DNA of 64,000 nt from Ascoidea asiatica. Taxonomy: Eukaryota; Ascomycota; Saccharomycetes; Ascoideales; Ascoideaceae. The position numbers and the translations under genes are program-made. The DNA is taken from positions 495,607-559,606 of the forward strand of contig BCKQ01000007.1 of assembly GCA_001600695.1 (NCBI GenBank), in the 5' to 3' direction. Below, piece after piece: positions 9,701 to 20,722 of this stretch (positions are counted from its first letter, which is position 1; every line of letters begins with the position of its first letter). The notes beneath the pieces were generated by a model that saw only the letters and a list, made by a program, of their open reading frames with translations, was not told the DNA's origin and searched no databases.

Positions 9701-12700
9701 TTAGTGTAGATTTCTACTTTCCCACGATAATACTCCTAAATGGTTTGATGATTCAGTTATATGCAATCTCTCTTGATCACCTTTATCGATACCTGCTCCA
9801 CCTGTAATTGATCTAACAATTCTTAACTTTTCTTCTTCATTTTGATCATCAAAATTAGTTTTTTCTCTTTTATATTCCGGCACATTTGGTGAATGGCCGA
9901 CGGACATTCCAACTTTTACTAATGTTTCAATTTGAAGTTTTGAGTTATCAAGTAAATCTTCATCAAATTTCATAACATTTTCATTGAATATTGTTAAAAT
10001 CGTTGATCCTCCAAATTTAAAATATCCAATTTCATCTCCTCTTTTAATTTCATCATTTTCATTTACAGTTAAAACTGTTGAGCCGACCATCATTGCTCCA
10101 ACACAAATAAAAATAATAGTGCCAAACTCTTTAGTCTTTATAGGTATTATGACTCTAACATTTTCCCCATAAACATCTAACTCACTTCTAATTGCCATTG
10201 GATTAACAGTATAATATTCACCTTCGATATGTTCAGGTTTTCCAATTATTCCACTTACAGGTGAATGAAATCTATGATAATCTTGTGGTGCTAATCTTAA
10301 TATACATAGAGAACAATTATTAAAATTATTATCGGATTTCTTATTTATTTTATTCCAGTTTTTTAGAACATCAGTATGTTTACCTGCCATTAATTTTTGA
10401 ATTGAAAAATCTTTCCCTTTTATCCATAATTCTTGAGCAGAGTTTATCGATTCAAATGCTGATAATCTACAATCTGCACCAGAAACAACTATATTATCAT
10501 TATCACCTTCAATCTTTCTTGCATTTGGTTTTAATTTTCTATAAAAGAATTCATTAAATGTTCTATAATTTTCAATACCTTCTAAAAGACATTCACTCAA
10601 ATCTAAATGATGAAATTTAATAAAGCTGGGAATATCTTTAGCAGATTTTAAACTATCATTTTTCTTACCTTGTTTTAAAGACATTTTTTTTAGAGTTTTT
10701 TGTACAGCTTTTTTTTGAACATTACCTTTATATAATAACCTCATTCCCAATCTAACGTAAACTGACATTTTTTCTTCTAAAATTATACCCGAATTTCTAT
10801 CTTGAACTAATATATTTGCATTATTACTTCCCAAAGCATATTTACCAAAACTTACTTTAATAAATGCTCTACTGTACCATCTTTTAGAAGCAAAACTTGG
10901 TGATACATAAGAAGCAGTTAATAATCTATCAACGGACCCAAAATCTTTTGATAAACAAATTGCAACATGAGTTACCGTATCAATATCAGATAAACTTGAT
11001 AAATTATCCTGGCCACAAAATGGACAATTTTCTAATTTGATTAAAGTTTTTTTAGAAATTTGTCGAATTAATTCATCTAAAGTTCCATTGTAAATATTGT
11101 CAGAACTATTTCCTGAATTATTTTCAGAATTATTTCTTGAATTATTTGAGTTCTCACTTGAATTACTCAAACTAACATTACTATTATTTTCATTTTTATT
11201 AAAAAGATTATTGATATTATTACTATTATCACTATTATTCTTGAAGTCTGGGACAGGTAATGATATTTCATTAGTGATTAAAGTTTTATTAAATTTTTTA
11301 TTTAGTTTATATTTGAATATATCTTCTAAAAAAAATATAACTTGATCAATAGTTAAAGAATTTTCATCATTTGATACTTGACTATTAGAAATTTTTTTAT
11401 TAAATTTTAAGGATGAATAATTAATTAGATTGGAAATTGAAATTGAAGAGCCTAAAGAATCTAAAGCAGCTAATAATTCTAAAATTGAAAATTTTTGATC
11501 ATCATTAAAATCAAATTGTTTTAAAATTTGATTCCAGAATAATAGTCTTAAATTTTCATAAGTGAAATATTTAATTTTGAAATTAATTTTTGATTTATAT
11601 TTGTTTAAGTCTAATTTAGTTGAAGAGATAGTATGTAATAAATTTAAATTATAAGATTGAAATTGATTTTTTTTAGAATATATTGAGTTTTGATAATTTT
11701 TAATAATTTCATTTAAAGATATTGAAGAAGTACCCACAGTATCATGTAAAGAAATATTATCTTTATCGAATACATCAAATTGTAAAATAAAATTTTTTTC
11801 ATTTTCATAGATTTCAAAAGATAAAGTTTCATTGAAAGTTGGATTCAAATTATGTTTTTTGTGTTTTGTTTTAAAAGTTTTTTTACCAAAAGATAAAATC
11901 ACAAATGGATCCATATCAAAACCAGTTTTAAGGAAGTTTTTTAAAGGAGGTAAATCAGTACATGAATCAATTTGAATTATGATTGAACCTAAAATTTGTC
12001 TATTACTATTATTATTAATATTACTTGAAGTTTTTGAATTTTTAGAGATTTTCGAAGCTCTAGAAGCTTTAGATGATTTTGAAGTCTTTGAATTTTTTGA
12101 AGATTTTGATGAACTACTTAAATTACTTGTATTACTTACATTCGATAAATTAGATATATTAGATACATTTGAAATATTTGAAATATTGGATATATTACTT
12201 GAAGGGTTGATCATTAATTGTATAGGGTGATTATTAATATTGTTATTATTATTATTAATATTATTATTATTCGTATTGTTATTTTGAATATCCAAAGAGT
12301 TTTTTTTCTTTCTTTTTAAAGAGTTTGATTTTCTTAATTTATTTAAAGATAGAAAAGATTTTTTTGATTTGAATTGATTGTTATTTAAGTAAGTATCATT
12401 AAGATCAGAGCCTATATTAGCATTAGCATTAGTATTGATATTACTATCATTATCAATGTCAATATCAATATCTGTATCTGTATCATCCATTGATAAAACA
12501 GTTAATTGATTATTTAATTCTTTCAAAGTTGTATTATTCACATTTATTGAATTGAAAGAAGATATTGGAGATATTGGAATATGATTATTTTTATTGTTAT
12601 TGCTATTGTTATTGTTATCGTTATTATTATTATTTTCTTCTTGAACAGTGTTGATAGTGATAGTTTTAGTTGATTCAGTGGTTAGAGAATTATTATTATT

Positions 12701-13744
12701 ACTGAAATTACTTGTAGTGAAGTTAGTTATAAAATCAAAAGAATAAACGAAAAGATCATTAATTTTTAAAATTGAATTAATCTGATTATTTAGAATTAAT
12801 TGATTATTTGATTCATTATTTGCATAAAAAGATTTAAATTCAATAAAATTTTCTTTAATTTTATTTAAAGTGAAAATATAATCATTTAGAATAATTTTTT
12901 TTTTTAAACTTAAATTAAAATTAATTTTTAAAAAACCATTGATTTTTGAATTTAAATTAAATTTATTGTAAAATGCTAAAGAGGATATATATAATTTAAA
13001 TAATTTTATATTTGAGATTATTGAATAATTAATTTTATCAAATTGATGAGAATTATTTGATTTATTAAATTGTTCATCATTTTCATTAATATCATTAATA
13101 TCATTTTCATTATTATCATTAGATTCATTAATTTTTTCAATTGAGTTAAAAATATTTAAAATATTTAATCTATATTCACCTAAATAATTATCATTATTTA
13201 AATTATCATATAGAATGAAATATAATATTGGTAATTTTGGAGTACCATTATTATTCAAAAAGAATTCTAAGCTGATTTGAAAAGACTGTAATTTATTTTT
13301 TGAATTATTATTTAGATTATAATATATAAATGGACTCACTGAATTATCATTAAAATCGGAATAATAAATATATAATACAGGGCCAATTGATTTTAATTTT
13401 GATATAGATTTTGGAATTGGTTTTGAATCAGAATTTGAATTCGAATTTGAATTCGAACTTGTCCTTTTCGATAAATTTGCAATTGATTTAACTTTTTTAA
13501 TTGACTTTAATTTTGACTTCTTGGATACATTTGAAGTTGTAGAAGAGGTTGAAACTATTGAAGTTGGAGTTGTTGGAACATTTAAACTGTTCTGGGGAGA
13601 ATTATAAGCGTTAATATTGATACTATTAATGGTGTTGGTGGTAGTTGTTGTGGGTGTTGTCGTAGTTGTAGTTGATGAATGTGTGTTATTGACAATAACA
13701 TCAACGATATCATGTACATTTATGGTAAGTACCAAATCTGACAT
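9701..13744 (-). CDS. PSD2: Phosphatidylserine decarboxylase, Psd2 type (C2 domain)
   Basis: A 1347-residue decarboxylase that makes phosphatidylethanolamine from phosphatidylserine in the endomembrane system. The N-terminal half is Asn-rich with a probable degenerate C2 segment. A clear C2 domain follows at roughly 585-690 (GFDMDPFVILSFGKKTFKT and DKDNISLHDTVG), then an EF-hand-like stretch (FDFNDDQKFSILELLAALD). A CPFCGQ zinc-knuckle-like motif precedes the catalytic domain, which carries DYHRFHSPVSG and VGAMMVGS. The self-cleavage site GGST lies at residues 1245-1248 (10001-10012). Cleavage there gives the alpha chain with its pyruvoyl group from the serine. GGST rather than the mitochondrial LGST, together with the C2 domain, marks Psd2, not Psd1. 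It is longer than S. cerevisiae Psd2 (1138 aa) because of low-complexity inserts. It is divergent from RRN3. Confidence 0.95.
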   Translation of the reverse strand: MSDLVLTINVHDIVDVIVNNTHSSTTTTTTPTTTTTNTINSININAYNSPQNSLNVPTTPTSIVSTSSTTSNVSKKSKLKSIKKVKSIANLSKRTSSNSNSNSNSDSKPIPKSISKLKSIGPVLYIYYSDFNDNSVSPFIYYNLNNNSKNKLQSFQISLEFFLNNNGTPKLPILYFILYDNLNNDNYLGEYRLNILNIFNSIEKINESNDNNENDINDINENDEQFNKSNNSHQFDKINYSIISNIKLFKLYISSLAFYNKFNLNSKINGFLKINFNLSLKKKIILNDYIFTLNKIKENFIEFKSFYANNESNNQLILNNQINSILKINDLFVYSFDFITNFTTSNFSNNNNSLTTESTKTITINTVQEENNNNNDNNNNSNNNKNNHIPISPISSFNSINVNNTTLKELNNQLTVLSMDDTDTDIDIDIDNDSNINTNANANIGSDLNDTYLNNNQFKSKKSFLSLNKLRKSNSLKRKKKNSLDIQNNNTNNNNINNNNNNINNHPIQLMINPSSNISNISNISNVSNISNLSNVSNTSNLSSSSKSSKNSKTSKSSKASRASKISKNSKTSSNINNNSNRQILGSIIIQIDSCTDLPPLKNFLKTGFDMDPFVILSFGKKTFKTKHKKHNLNPTFNETLSFEIYENEKNFILQFDVFDKDNISLHDTVGTSSISLNEIIKNYQNSIYSKKNQFQSYNLNLLHTISSTKLDLNKYKSKINFKIKYFTYENLRLLFWNQILKQFDFNDDQKFSILELLAALDSLGSSISISNLINYSSLKFNKKISNSQVSNDENSLTIDQVIFFLEDIFKYKLNKKFNKTLITNEISLPVPDFKNNSDNSNNINNLFNKNENNSNVSLSNSSENSNNSRNNSENNSGNSSDNIYNGTLDELIRQISKKTLIKLENCPFCGQDNLSSLSDIDTVTHVAICLSKDFGSVDRLLTASYVSPSFASKRWYSRAFIKVSFGKYALGSNNANILVQDRNSGIILEEKMSVYVRLGMRLLYKGNVQKKAVQKTLKKMSLKQGKKNDSLKSAKDIPSFIKFHHLDLSECLLEGIENYRTFNEFFYRKLKPNARKIEGDNDNIVVSGADCRLSAFESINSAQELWIKGKDFSIQKLMAGKHTDVLKNWNKINKKSDNNFNNCSLCILRLAPQDYHRFHSPVSGIIGKPEHIEGEYYTVNPMAIRSELDVYGENVRVIIPIKTKEFGTIIFICVGAMMVGSTVLTVNENDEIKRGDEIGYFKFGGSTILTIFNENVMKFDEDLLDNSKLQIETLVKVGMSVGHSPNVPEYKREKTNFDDQNEEEKLRIVRSITGGAGIDKGDQERLHITESSNHLGVLSWESRNLH

Positions 13745-14728
13745 TTTGAGCCAGTTGAATAATTATAATGGAATATAATCTGAGATAAAGATACATTCAA
13801 GTTGAATTGAACACAGAATAGACACCAATTGGGAAAAGAAATTGGAGGGAAAAAAGAAAGAATATAAATAATAAATCAGATCAATTCAAATCAAAGTAAA
13901 TCAAAGCAAAAACTAGATAAAATTAAACCAGATCAAATATAAAGAAAGGTTTAAAAAAATTTAAAAAGAGTAGCAGTAACAATAATAATAGCACAGCAAT
14001 AATAATCTGGTAACTTTACGTAGCAGCTGAAGTAAAAGTATAAGCCAACATGGCTGGCTGGGCTCGGCTGTCCCACTGGCAGTTTTTCCTTCTCGGTGGT
14101 CAAACAAATAATCATAATCACATGATGCAATTTAAAACCACTGAAATGGGTGTTATGTATTTGAAAGTATACAAAAAACAGGAATACAGTAAAGTGCATA
14201 CTACCATTTGTACGGTTGTAATGCATCCCGATGTATTTAATAAACCATTACACGTTTATATACCTTATTTCCATATTTGCGGATTTAATGTTGTTTGCAG
14301 TTTATTTTACAGTAACTGACAGCTATACACACTTACTAACATTAAAGTACACCAACTAGCATGTCCCCCAGTGCTGGTTTCTTAAAATTTTTTTTTCAGT
14401 TCTCAGAATTTGCAAATTGAAAAAAAGAAGCTTTAAATTATTTTATTTTAGTTGTTTTTGTTGTTTTTGTTATTGTTCTTAGAGATTGTTGACTTCACCA
14501 GATTATTAATCAAAGCTATTTATCTATCAAAGCTATTCATAGGATATATAATATTTAAATCAAAAGGTTTAACTATTCCTTAAGGTGATATTCCTTTCAG
14601 CGGTTTTCAACTAAAAAGATTCCATTCAACTGTTCTGCTCCTATTCCCAATTACCAATTTATCTTCAATATTTAATTTCAAATTCTTCACTCAATCAATT
14701 ACTTTTATTATTTTCAAATATAAAAAAT
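13745..14728. promoter_or_regulatory. Divergent promoter, PSD2 / RRN3
   Basis: A 1 kb region between divergent genes. The segment at about 14030-14110 is GC-richer and contains a GGCTGGCTGGGCTCGGCTG tract. Overlapping ATG frames on both strands (13951-14226 minus and 14050-14319 plus) show neither the A/T-biased codon use nor the composition of the neighbouring genes. I regard them as chance frames. Confidence 0.45.
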
Positions 14729-15811
14729 ATGTTACAAATAGGAAAAAGACAGATTTCTGATTTGGATAATTCAAACAATCACAAAAACTTTCCAAATAAT
14801 ATCAATAGTACTACTAATAATAATAGCAAAGATAATAGTAATTCTAATTCTATAAATATTACTGAAAATATAATGAATAGTAATGATTTATGTTCAATTC
14901 CAAAAAAAAAAAGGTTATCAACTAATATATTAACAAATCAAATAAGCCTTGATGATTCAATTGATAAAAATTCAAAAGAATTTATATTCAATAATAAATT
15001 ATATTCAAATTATATTAATCAAATTTTTACTCAATTTGACTTAAAAAATTATACTCCAATAAATGAATTAATAACAAAATTATCTTCAATTAATATTAAT
15101 AAAATTTCAAATTTAAATTTATACTTAATTTTAAAACATTTGTCATTAAATATCTCAAAATTTGATAACTCAAATATTTATATAAATAATTTAATTTTTA
15201 ATATATTAAAATTATCTTCAATTTTAATTAAAAAAGATTTAGCTTTTATAAATAAAATTTTTATAAACTTTTTAATAATTTTATTAACTTCATTACCAAA
15301 ATGGTTTAATGAAGTTTTAAATTTTCTTATTTTAGATTTTAAAAAATTTAATTATTCAAATTTACTAAATATTCATCATATTTTAATTAATTATATTTTA
15401 AAAATTATGCCATTACAAATCTTGAATTTGAATAAAATTATTATAAGAAACTTTCCAAATTTAAAATATTTATCACTTGATAAAAATTCTCTAAATCAAG
15501 TTTTAAATTATTTATCAAATTTATTTTATATATTGAATAATAATATAGATTTATCTCTACAAATTTACACAATCATTTTTCAACAATTAATTCATCTAGA
15601 TTTAGAATTAACTAATTATTTAGATTCAAATGAAGATTTTGATATGGATGATCAAGATATCGATCAAGATATTGACGAAAAAGACATTGAACAGGACATT
15701 GATCAAGAAAAGGATCAAGAACAAATGGATGATGCGGTTGATAATCTTAATAATGAAACCAAAACTGTCAGATTTGATCTAAATAAAGACAAAAACGATG
15801 CTAACGAGGAC

Positions 15812-15846
<35 letters not shown>

Positions 15847-16930
15847 GAATTTATCAGAAATTGAAGAATATATAGAAGATGATGAAGAAAATATAAATCA
15901 ATTGATTTCTTCAAAATTAAATAATTTAGACTCAATAATTTTATTAATTTTGAAAAATTTTAAAGATAATACAACTTTTAAAAAAAATTTAAATTATAAT
16001 TGGTCATTAATTCTATCAATTTTTAAATCTTATATTTTAAATACAAATAATTCAAAATCTATCCAATTTATCTTATTTTTTTTAACTCAAAATAATCCAA
16101 TTTTAATTGATTCATTTCTAGTTTTTTTAATTGATTTATCTTTTTCAAATATCAATCTAAATTTAAAAATTAAATCAATTCAATATCTTTCTAGTTTTAT
16201 TTCAAGAGGTTCAAAAATAAATAAAAATCAAATTATTTTTATATTATCTTATTTAATTCAATGGTTAAATAACTATTTAATTCAAAGAGAATTTGAAATT
16301 AATGATGGTAATGGTGGTATGGATAGATTTAAACTATTTTATTCCGTATTTCAAGCAATTTTATATATATTCTGTTTTAGATTTCCAATTTTAAAAAAAG
16401 ATTTAAATAATCAAGATAATGAGATAAATTCAAGTTCAAATTCCAATTCTAGCTCAGAATGGGAATTGGATTTAGATAAATTTTTTCAAAATTTGATAAT
16501 GAGTAAGTTTAATCCATTAAAATATTGTAATGAAACTGTAGTTTCAATGTTTGCAAAAATTGCTTATAAAGAAAATATATGTTACTGCTTTTCAATAATT
16601 GAGCAAAATAAAAGAGACTCATTAAATTCAAATTTGAATTTAGATCAAGAGAATTCAAACTCAAACTTGAACTTCAATTCAAAGTCAGTTTTAGGTTCAA
16701 ATTCAAATCCAAATTCGAAGAATATCTCATTTCCAAACTCAAAATTAAATTTAACTTCTAAAAATCATAATAATAATCTAGTTTTTTATTCAAAACAAGA
16801 ATTTTTGGATTTACTTTCATACTTTCCATTTGATCCTTTAATCTTGAAGAAATCTAAAAAATTTATAAAGGATTATTATATTGAATGGAATGATATCTCA
16901 AAGCATTACAGTAATCAATATGAAGACTGA
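14729..16930 (+). CDS. RRN3: Rrn3, RNA polymerase I initiation factor
   Basis: A 733-residue protein of the Rrn3/TIF-IA family. It binds the stalk side of RNA polymerase I and brings the enzyme to core factor at the rDNA promoter, so it sets rRNA output. HEAT-like helical repeats run through residues ~95-320 and 390-560. The conserved C-terminal signature FNPLKYCNETVVSMFAKIAY is followed by YCFSIIEQNKR, and the end FPFDPLILKKSKKFI matches the family's final helix. The characteristic acidic loop is present and contains a run of aspartates near residues 361-373. An Asn/Ser-rich insert interrupts the region after residue ~640. S. cerevisiae Rrn3 is 627 aa; the extra length comes from the N-terminus and inserts. 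ATG at 14729 has an A-rich leader. Confidence 0.92.
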
Positions 16931-17880
16931 TTTTATTAAAAACAATTTTTTTCCAAAATAAAACAAGCATACATTTTTATTCATTAACTTATTTAAGTCA
17001 TTCAAGTCATTTTACTCATATAATTTATTTTACTCATTTTGACTCCTTTTGTCGTATTCTTTATTATTTGATTCATTCATTTCGTATTAAATTAGTTAAT
17101 CATCAAAGTTACTTTATATTTATTCATTAAAAATAATTGATTATCTTTGTTTATGTCTGTTTGTCTGTTGTCTTAATACTTTTATAAATTACCTTAAATA
17201 TCGTCAATAATAATAATTTAAAATCTGATATACACACTTTGGTTTCAGTATTTCAGTTTAATTTAGACTCTGGAACTAAAATATGTTTTAGGCTTAGCTA
17301 CAGGTAAAAAATATTGGGTAATGTTAACTGGTTAATCAATAGCAACAAACAACAATAAAATTTAAAAAATATAGTGGTGTTCTTTTAAAATTACTTATTA
17401 TCTTATTTTCAATTCATAGACTTTTATACATGATAAATAAATAATAATTACTTTTAAAACATATTTATAAATTGAATGTCTGTGATATAAATACAGGATG
17501 TGAAATGACTAAAATAAACGATAAAACAATAAAACATGAGAAAAGCTCTTAAATGAAAACAAAGTGATAATCTGAAATATTAATCAAAAGATAAAGTTAA
17601 ACAAAATAAAAAAACATTAAACTTTAATGAAATTTATCTATGCCATAAAAGATACTAAATAATATCGAATGATAAATGATTTGAACAAAGCAAAAAAAAT
17701 AAAAAAAAAGTTGTTATAAAAGTTATGAACGTCATAAGAATTATTAAGGTTGGAAAAAAATGATAATTTGTCCTAAAAAGAAGTCAAAAAGCAAACCACT
17801 AAACTTGAATTATTCTAGGCACATTACAAGGTTTTATGCACTCATTTTCTTCTTAAATTTATATAAAAACATCATTATTA
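16931..17880. other. Intergenic, 3' of RRN3 and 3' of Cys-rich gene
   Basis: 950 bp of AT-rich sequence between converging genes, with many T and A tracts and poly-A signal-like TATATA stretches. No open frame of note and no RNA gene recognised. Confidence 0.5.
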
Positions 17881-18468
17881 TTAGTTTTCATAATTACATA
17901 TATTGAAAGAAGAATGGTACACAAAAAAATAGTTTTTACAATTCAATATACCTATTTTTGAACCGTCACATTTTCTTATACTTATACCAGGGAAAAGTTT
18001 ATAAGAATTAGTTGTTGGATTATATGTTGTAGCATGTTTAAAGCAAAAAAATTGGCCTTCGTTTGTATTTAAAAAGCATCTTCCTGAACAGATCAATTCT
18101 TCACAATTAGGATTTCTACATTCTCTATAATGATAAAAAAAATCTTCACAGCCTAAATGCTGAAAGTATTTTGAACATGAACAGCAATATAAGTTTTCAA
18201 AAGGGAGTAATTCACTGAATTTTTCTTTAAGTTTCGTTTTTTCATCATTTCTATTATTGTTATTGTTATTGTTATTATTATTTCTATTGTTGTTATTATT
18301 GTTATTGTTGTTGGTTTGATTTATATTATTGATATTATCATAATCAATGATTCTGTTCATCATATAATGGTAATTATCAATTGAGCTATCAATGTTATTA
18401 TTATTTTGGGGTAATGCTGAGTGAAACCCTTCTTTATTAATTTGAAGATTCACTGAATTCACATACAT
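17881..18468 (-). CDS. Cys-rich, putative zinc-binding protein of unknown function
   Basis: A 195-residue protein I do not recognise. Residues 1-45 are ordinary, and 46-75 are almost pure asparagine with single arginines. A compact cysteine/histidine cluster begins near residue 92: YCCSCSKYFQHLGCEDFF, then YRECRNPNCEEL, CSGRCF and FFCFKH. The spacing gives about nine Cys and two to three His, enough for two zinc ions, but it fits neither a plain PHD, RING nor LIM pattern. A following KLFPGISIRKCDGSKIG could be a small beta-rich tail. The first ATG is used; no upstream in-frame start is evident. The sequence is isolated in a gene-poor stretch, and no function can be proposed beyond protein or nucleic-acid binding through the zinc cluster. 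Confidence 0.6.
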   Translation of the reverse strand: MYVNSVNLQINKEGFHSALPQNNNNIDSSIDNYHYMMNRIIDYDNINNINQTNNNNNNNNNRNNNNNNNNNNRNDEKTKLKEKFSELLPFENLYCCSCSKYFQHLGCEDFFYHYRECRNPNCEELICSGRCFLNTNEGQFFCFKHATTYNPTTNSYKLFPGISIRKCDGSKIGILNCKNYFFVYHSSFNICNYEN

Positions 18469-20650
18469 GACTTTAGAATTTGAGTAAGTGAATTATTTAT
18501 AATGATATAATTAAATAGATTGAATTATATAGGAAAATTGTTTAGTATTTATACTAATAGATAATTGAATAAAATAATGTTATAATCAGATAATTTAACA
18601 ATTAGCAGTTGTTTGAGTAGTTGAATATTTGAATATTTGAATTTGAAAAATTGAAAAATGGAAGTCAAAATAATATTATTTTAGTTATTTTCAAAAATTA
18701 AATAAATTTTGATAAAAAAACAAGTAATAACCGATAAATTTATATTAAAAAATATTTTTTTTTTTGTTTGATTTGTTTTAGGTTAATTTATGAATATGAT
18801 TTTTAGTATTCATAATTCCAAAGAACTAAATCGTATTAAAAACATAAATTATAGAGAAAATTTAAGAGGTGTAGAAAAAACTAAGTAAATTTTTGATGAT
18901 TTTTTGAACATTTTTGAAAAAGAGATATTTTCATTTGACTTGAAATAAAAAATAAAAAAAAAGAGTTTTTGAACTATAATTGTTTGAAATTACTTTTTAT
19001 TTTTTTCTTTATATGTTTAAACTTAACGTTGTCTGATTATACTGAACTTAAGAGAAATACTTTTAATGAGCAATGATTTGAGGTTATTGAAAATGTTGGT
19101 GATTATGAAGAAGAATAAGAAGATGAAGAAGATTTAAAAAGTGTTTGAAATGAATATCACGATGATGGAAATATGTGTACTTTTAAACGAAGACTTATAC
19201 ATTATTTGGATTATTGAATAGTTTGTTTGAGTACAATTATATGAGTTTTCTGCAATATTCTGTCTTGTCATAATTGAATCATATTATTATTATGCAAAGA
19301 AGATTTTTTTTTTTTGTTTGTTTGAAATAATATTTTATTTAATGTGAAATGTAAAATAATTAAGATAATTTTGTAAGTTCATAATGACATAAATTGATGG
19401 ATTCATAATTTCATAATGTCATGAATTGCTAATTTCACCATCCTTGATTTGAGCAATCGTTTTGGAAAGTTGAAAGTTTTTATTTAAGTTGTTTTTAATT
19501 ATAATTCAATTAAAGGTTATTGAATATATGAAGAGAAAGTATAATTCAATATAGAATTTCAGAGATAAAATATTATTTACTTTTATTTTGGAGTTGATTA
19601 TTGGTAATAATCAAATATAAATGGTGATAAAAGAAGATGATTAAAGATGATTCAACAACATTGGAAACTTACTTTTTCATCTTTTCAATAACAGAAGTTC
19701 AAATTTAAATAAAACTTTGCTGTATTTTAGGAAAAAGAAGATGGAATAACGTTAGTTAGATAACTGTCTTAAAAGAAGAGTTTCTTCCCAAAGTTTCCAA
19801 AAATCAAGAGAAAATTCAAAAAGAAAAAAAAAAATCCCCTCAGATAAAAAGAGAAATACAAAGAAAAGAAAAGAAACGACAAAAAAAAACGACAAAAAAA
19901 AAGGGCATATGCCAATATTATATTAATATTAGTATTAGTGGCATATACGACATAGTTCTGGAATTAGAACTCCCAGACGCAGGAACAAAGCTCTTCCTGC
20001 AGTTGGATTACAATTTTGCGGAGTGTCCCGTGAGGACCCAAACTATGCACACTACACTGCAGTACTGTACTTTATTTGTGGTGGAGTTACAACAAAAATA
20101 GTGTTACTATGGCGATTAGACCTAAAACCTCGGAGATAACGAGATTCATGTTGTTGCCAGTAACAACTGATTAACAACTAGCGAAAAATCTAAACAACTT
20201 ATCAGAAACACAAAGAAAAACAGAATTTATGGTATTTGAGTGGTATTTGAAAACAGGTTGTATTCGGCGGTATCATTTTAACTAGTGAAAGGTTTATGCT
20301 TCACGTGCAAACAAAATCGCGTCCCTGAAAAAAAAGGAAATTATATTAACGTTACATCATTTTTAGAGGATCCGAACAGTTTAGAAAGCTGGAGCAAATA
20401 TATCAGACTAAAAAACAAAAATATTAAGCTATCGTTAAAAATTTCCCTAGTTTTTTTAGATTAAGATTTGAAACTTTAAACCAAGTAGACCTTACAAAAG
20501 CGGAAAGAAAATTTTACCGAATTATTTAAATATAGGTTCCATGAGATTGGCTTTTGATTGGCTAGAGCTCAAAAAATGTCCTAAATGAATGGATTTTTCA
20601 GAGATTGAATAGAAATATATAGGTTAATAATTAAATAAAAACAATTGAAA
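18469..20650. other. Long intergenic region with decayed frame and GC-richer hairpin segment
   Basis: 2.2 kb without a convincing gene. Around 18998-19217 one plus frame reads on through three isolated stops. From about 19905 to 20200 the composition shifts to higher GC with short inverted repeats, e.g. CAGGAA...TTCCTG near 19980-20000 and GTTGTT-GCCAGT-AACAAC near 20153-20170. A CACGTG E-box (possible Cbf1/Pho4-type site) lies near 20303. The final 400 bp lead into tRNA-Asp. Confidence 0.4.
18998..19217 (+). pseudogene. Possible decayed reading frame (very weak)
   Basis: One plus frame reads coherently across three isolated stops (TGA, TAA, TGA), with peptide-like pieces LSDYTELKRNTFNEQ, FEVIENVGDYEEE and NEYHDDGNMCTFKRRLIHYL. 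This could be a dead gene fragment, or chance in AT-rich DNA. I cannot name a parent family. Confidence 0.15.
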
Positions 20651-20722
20651 TCCGTGATAGTTTAGTGGCTAGAATTACCGCTTGTCGCGTGGTAGACCGG
20701 GGTTCAATTCCCCGTCGCGGAG
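20651..20722 (+). tRNA. tD(GUC): tRNA-Asp (GTC)
   Basis: A 72-nt gene matching yeast tRNA-Asp. The acceptor strands TCCGTGA and TCGCGGA pair and are followed by the discriminator G. The D-arm GATAGTTTAGTGGCTAGAAT holds box A. The anticodon loop CTTGTCGCG shows GTC, and the T-arm GGGGTTCAATTCCCC is box B. There is no intron. A strong Pol III terminator (TTTATTTTTTTTTTTT) starts about six bases after the 3' end. No retrotransposon is recognisable directly upstream, although a GC-richer segment lies 0.6 kb downstream. Confidence 0.97.

Noticed and set aside
13951..14319. Overlapping open frames on both strands (91 and 89 residues) in the PSD2-RRN3 promoter
   Set aside because: They overlap each other, have no recognisable domain, and their codon use is unlike the A/T-ending style of real genes here. 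The divergent-promoter position explains the GC-richer sequence.
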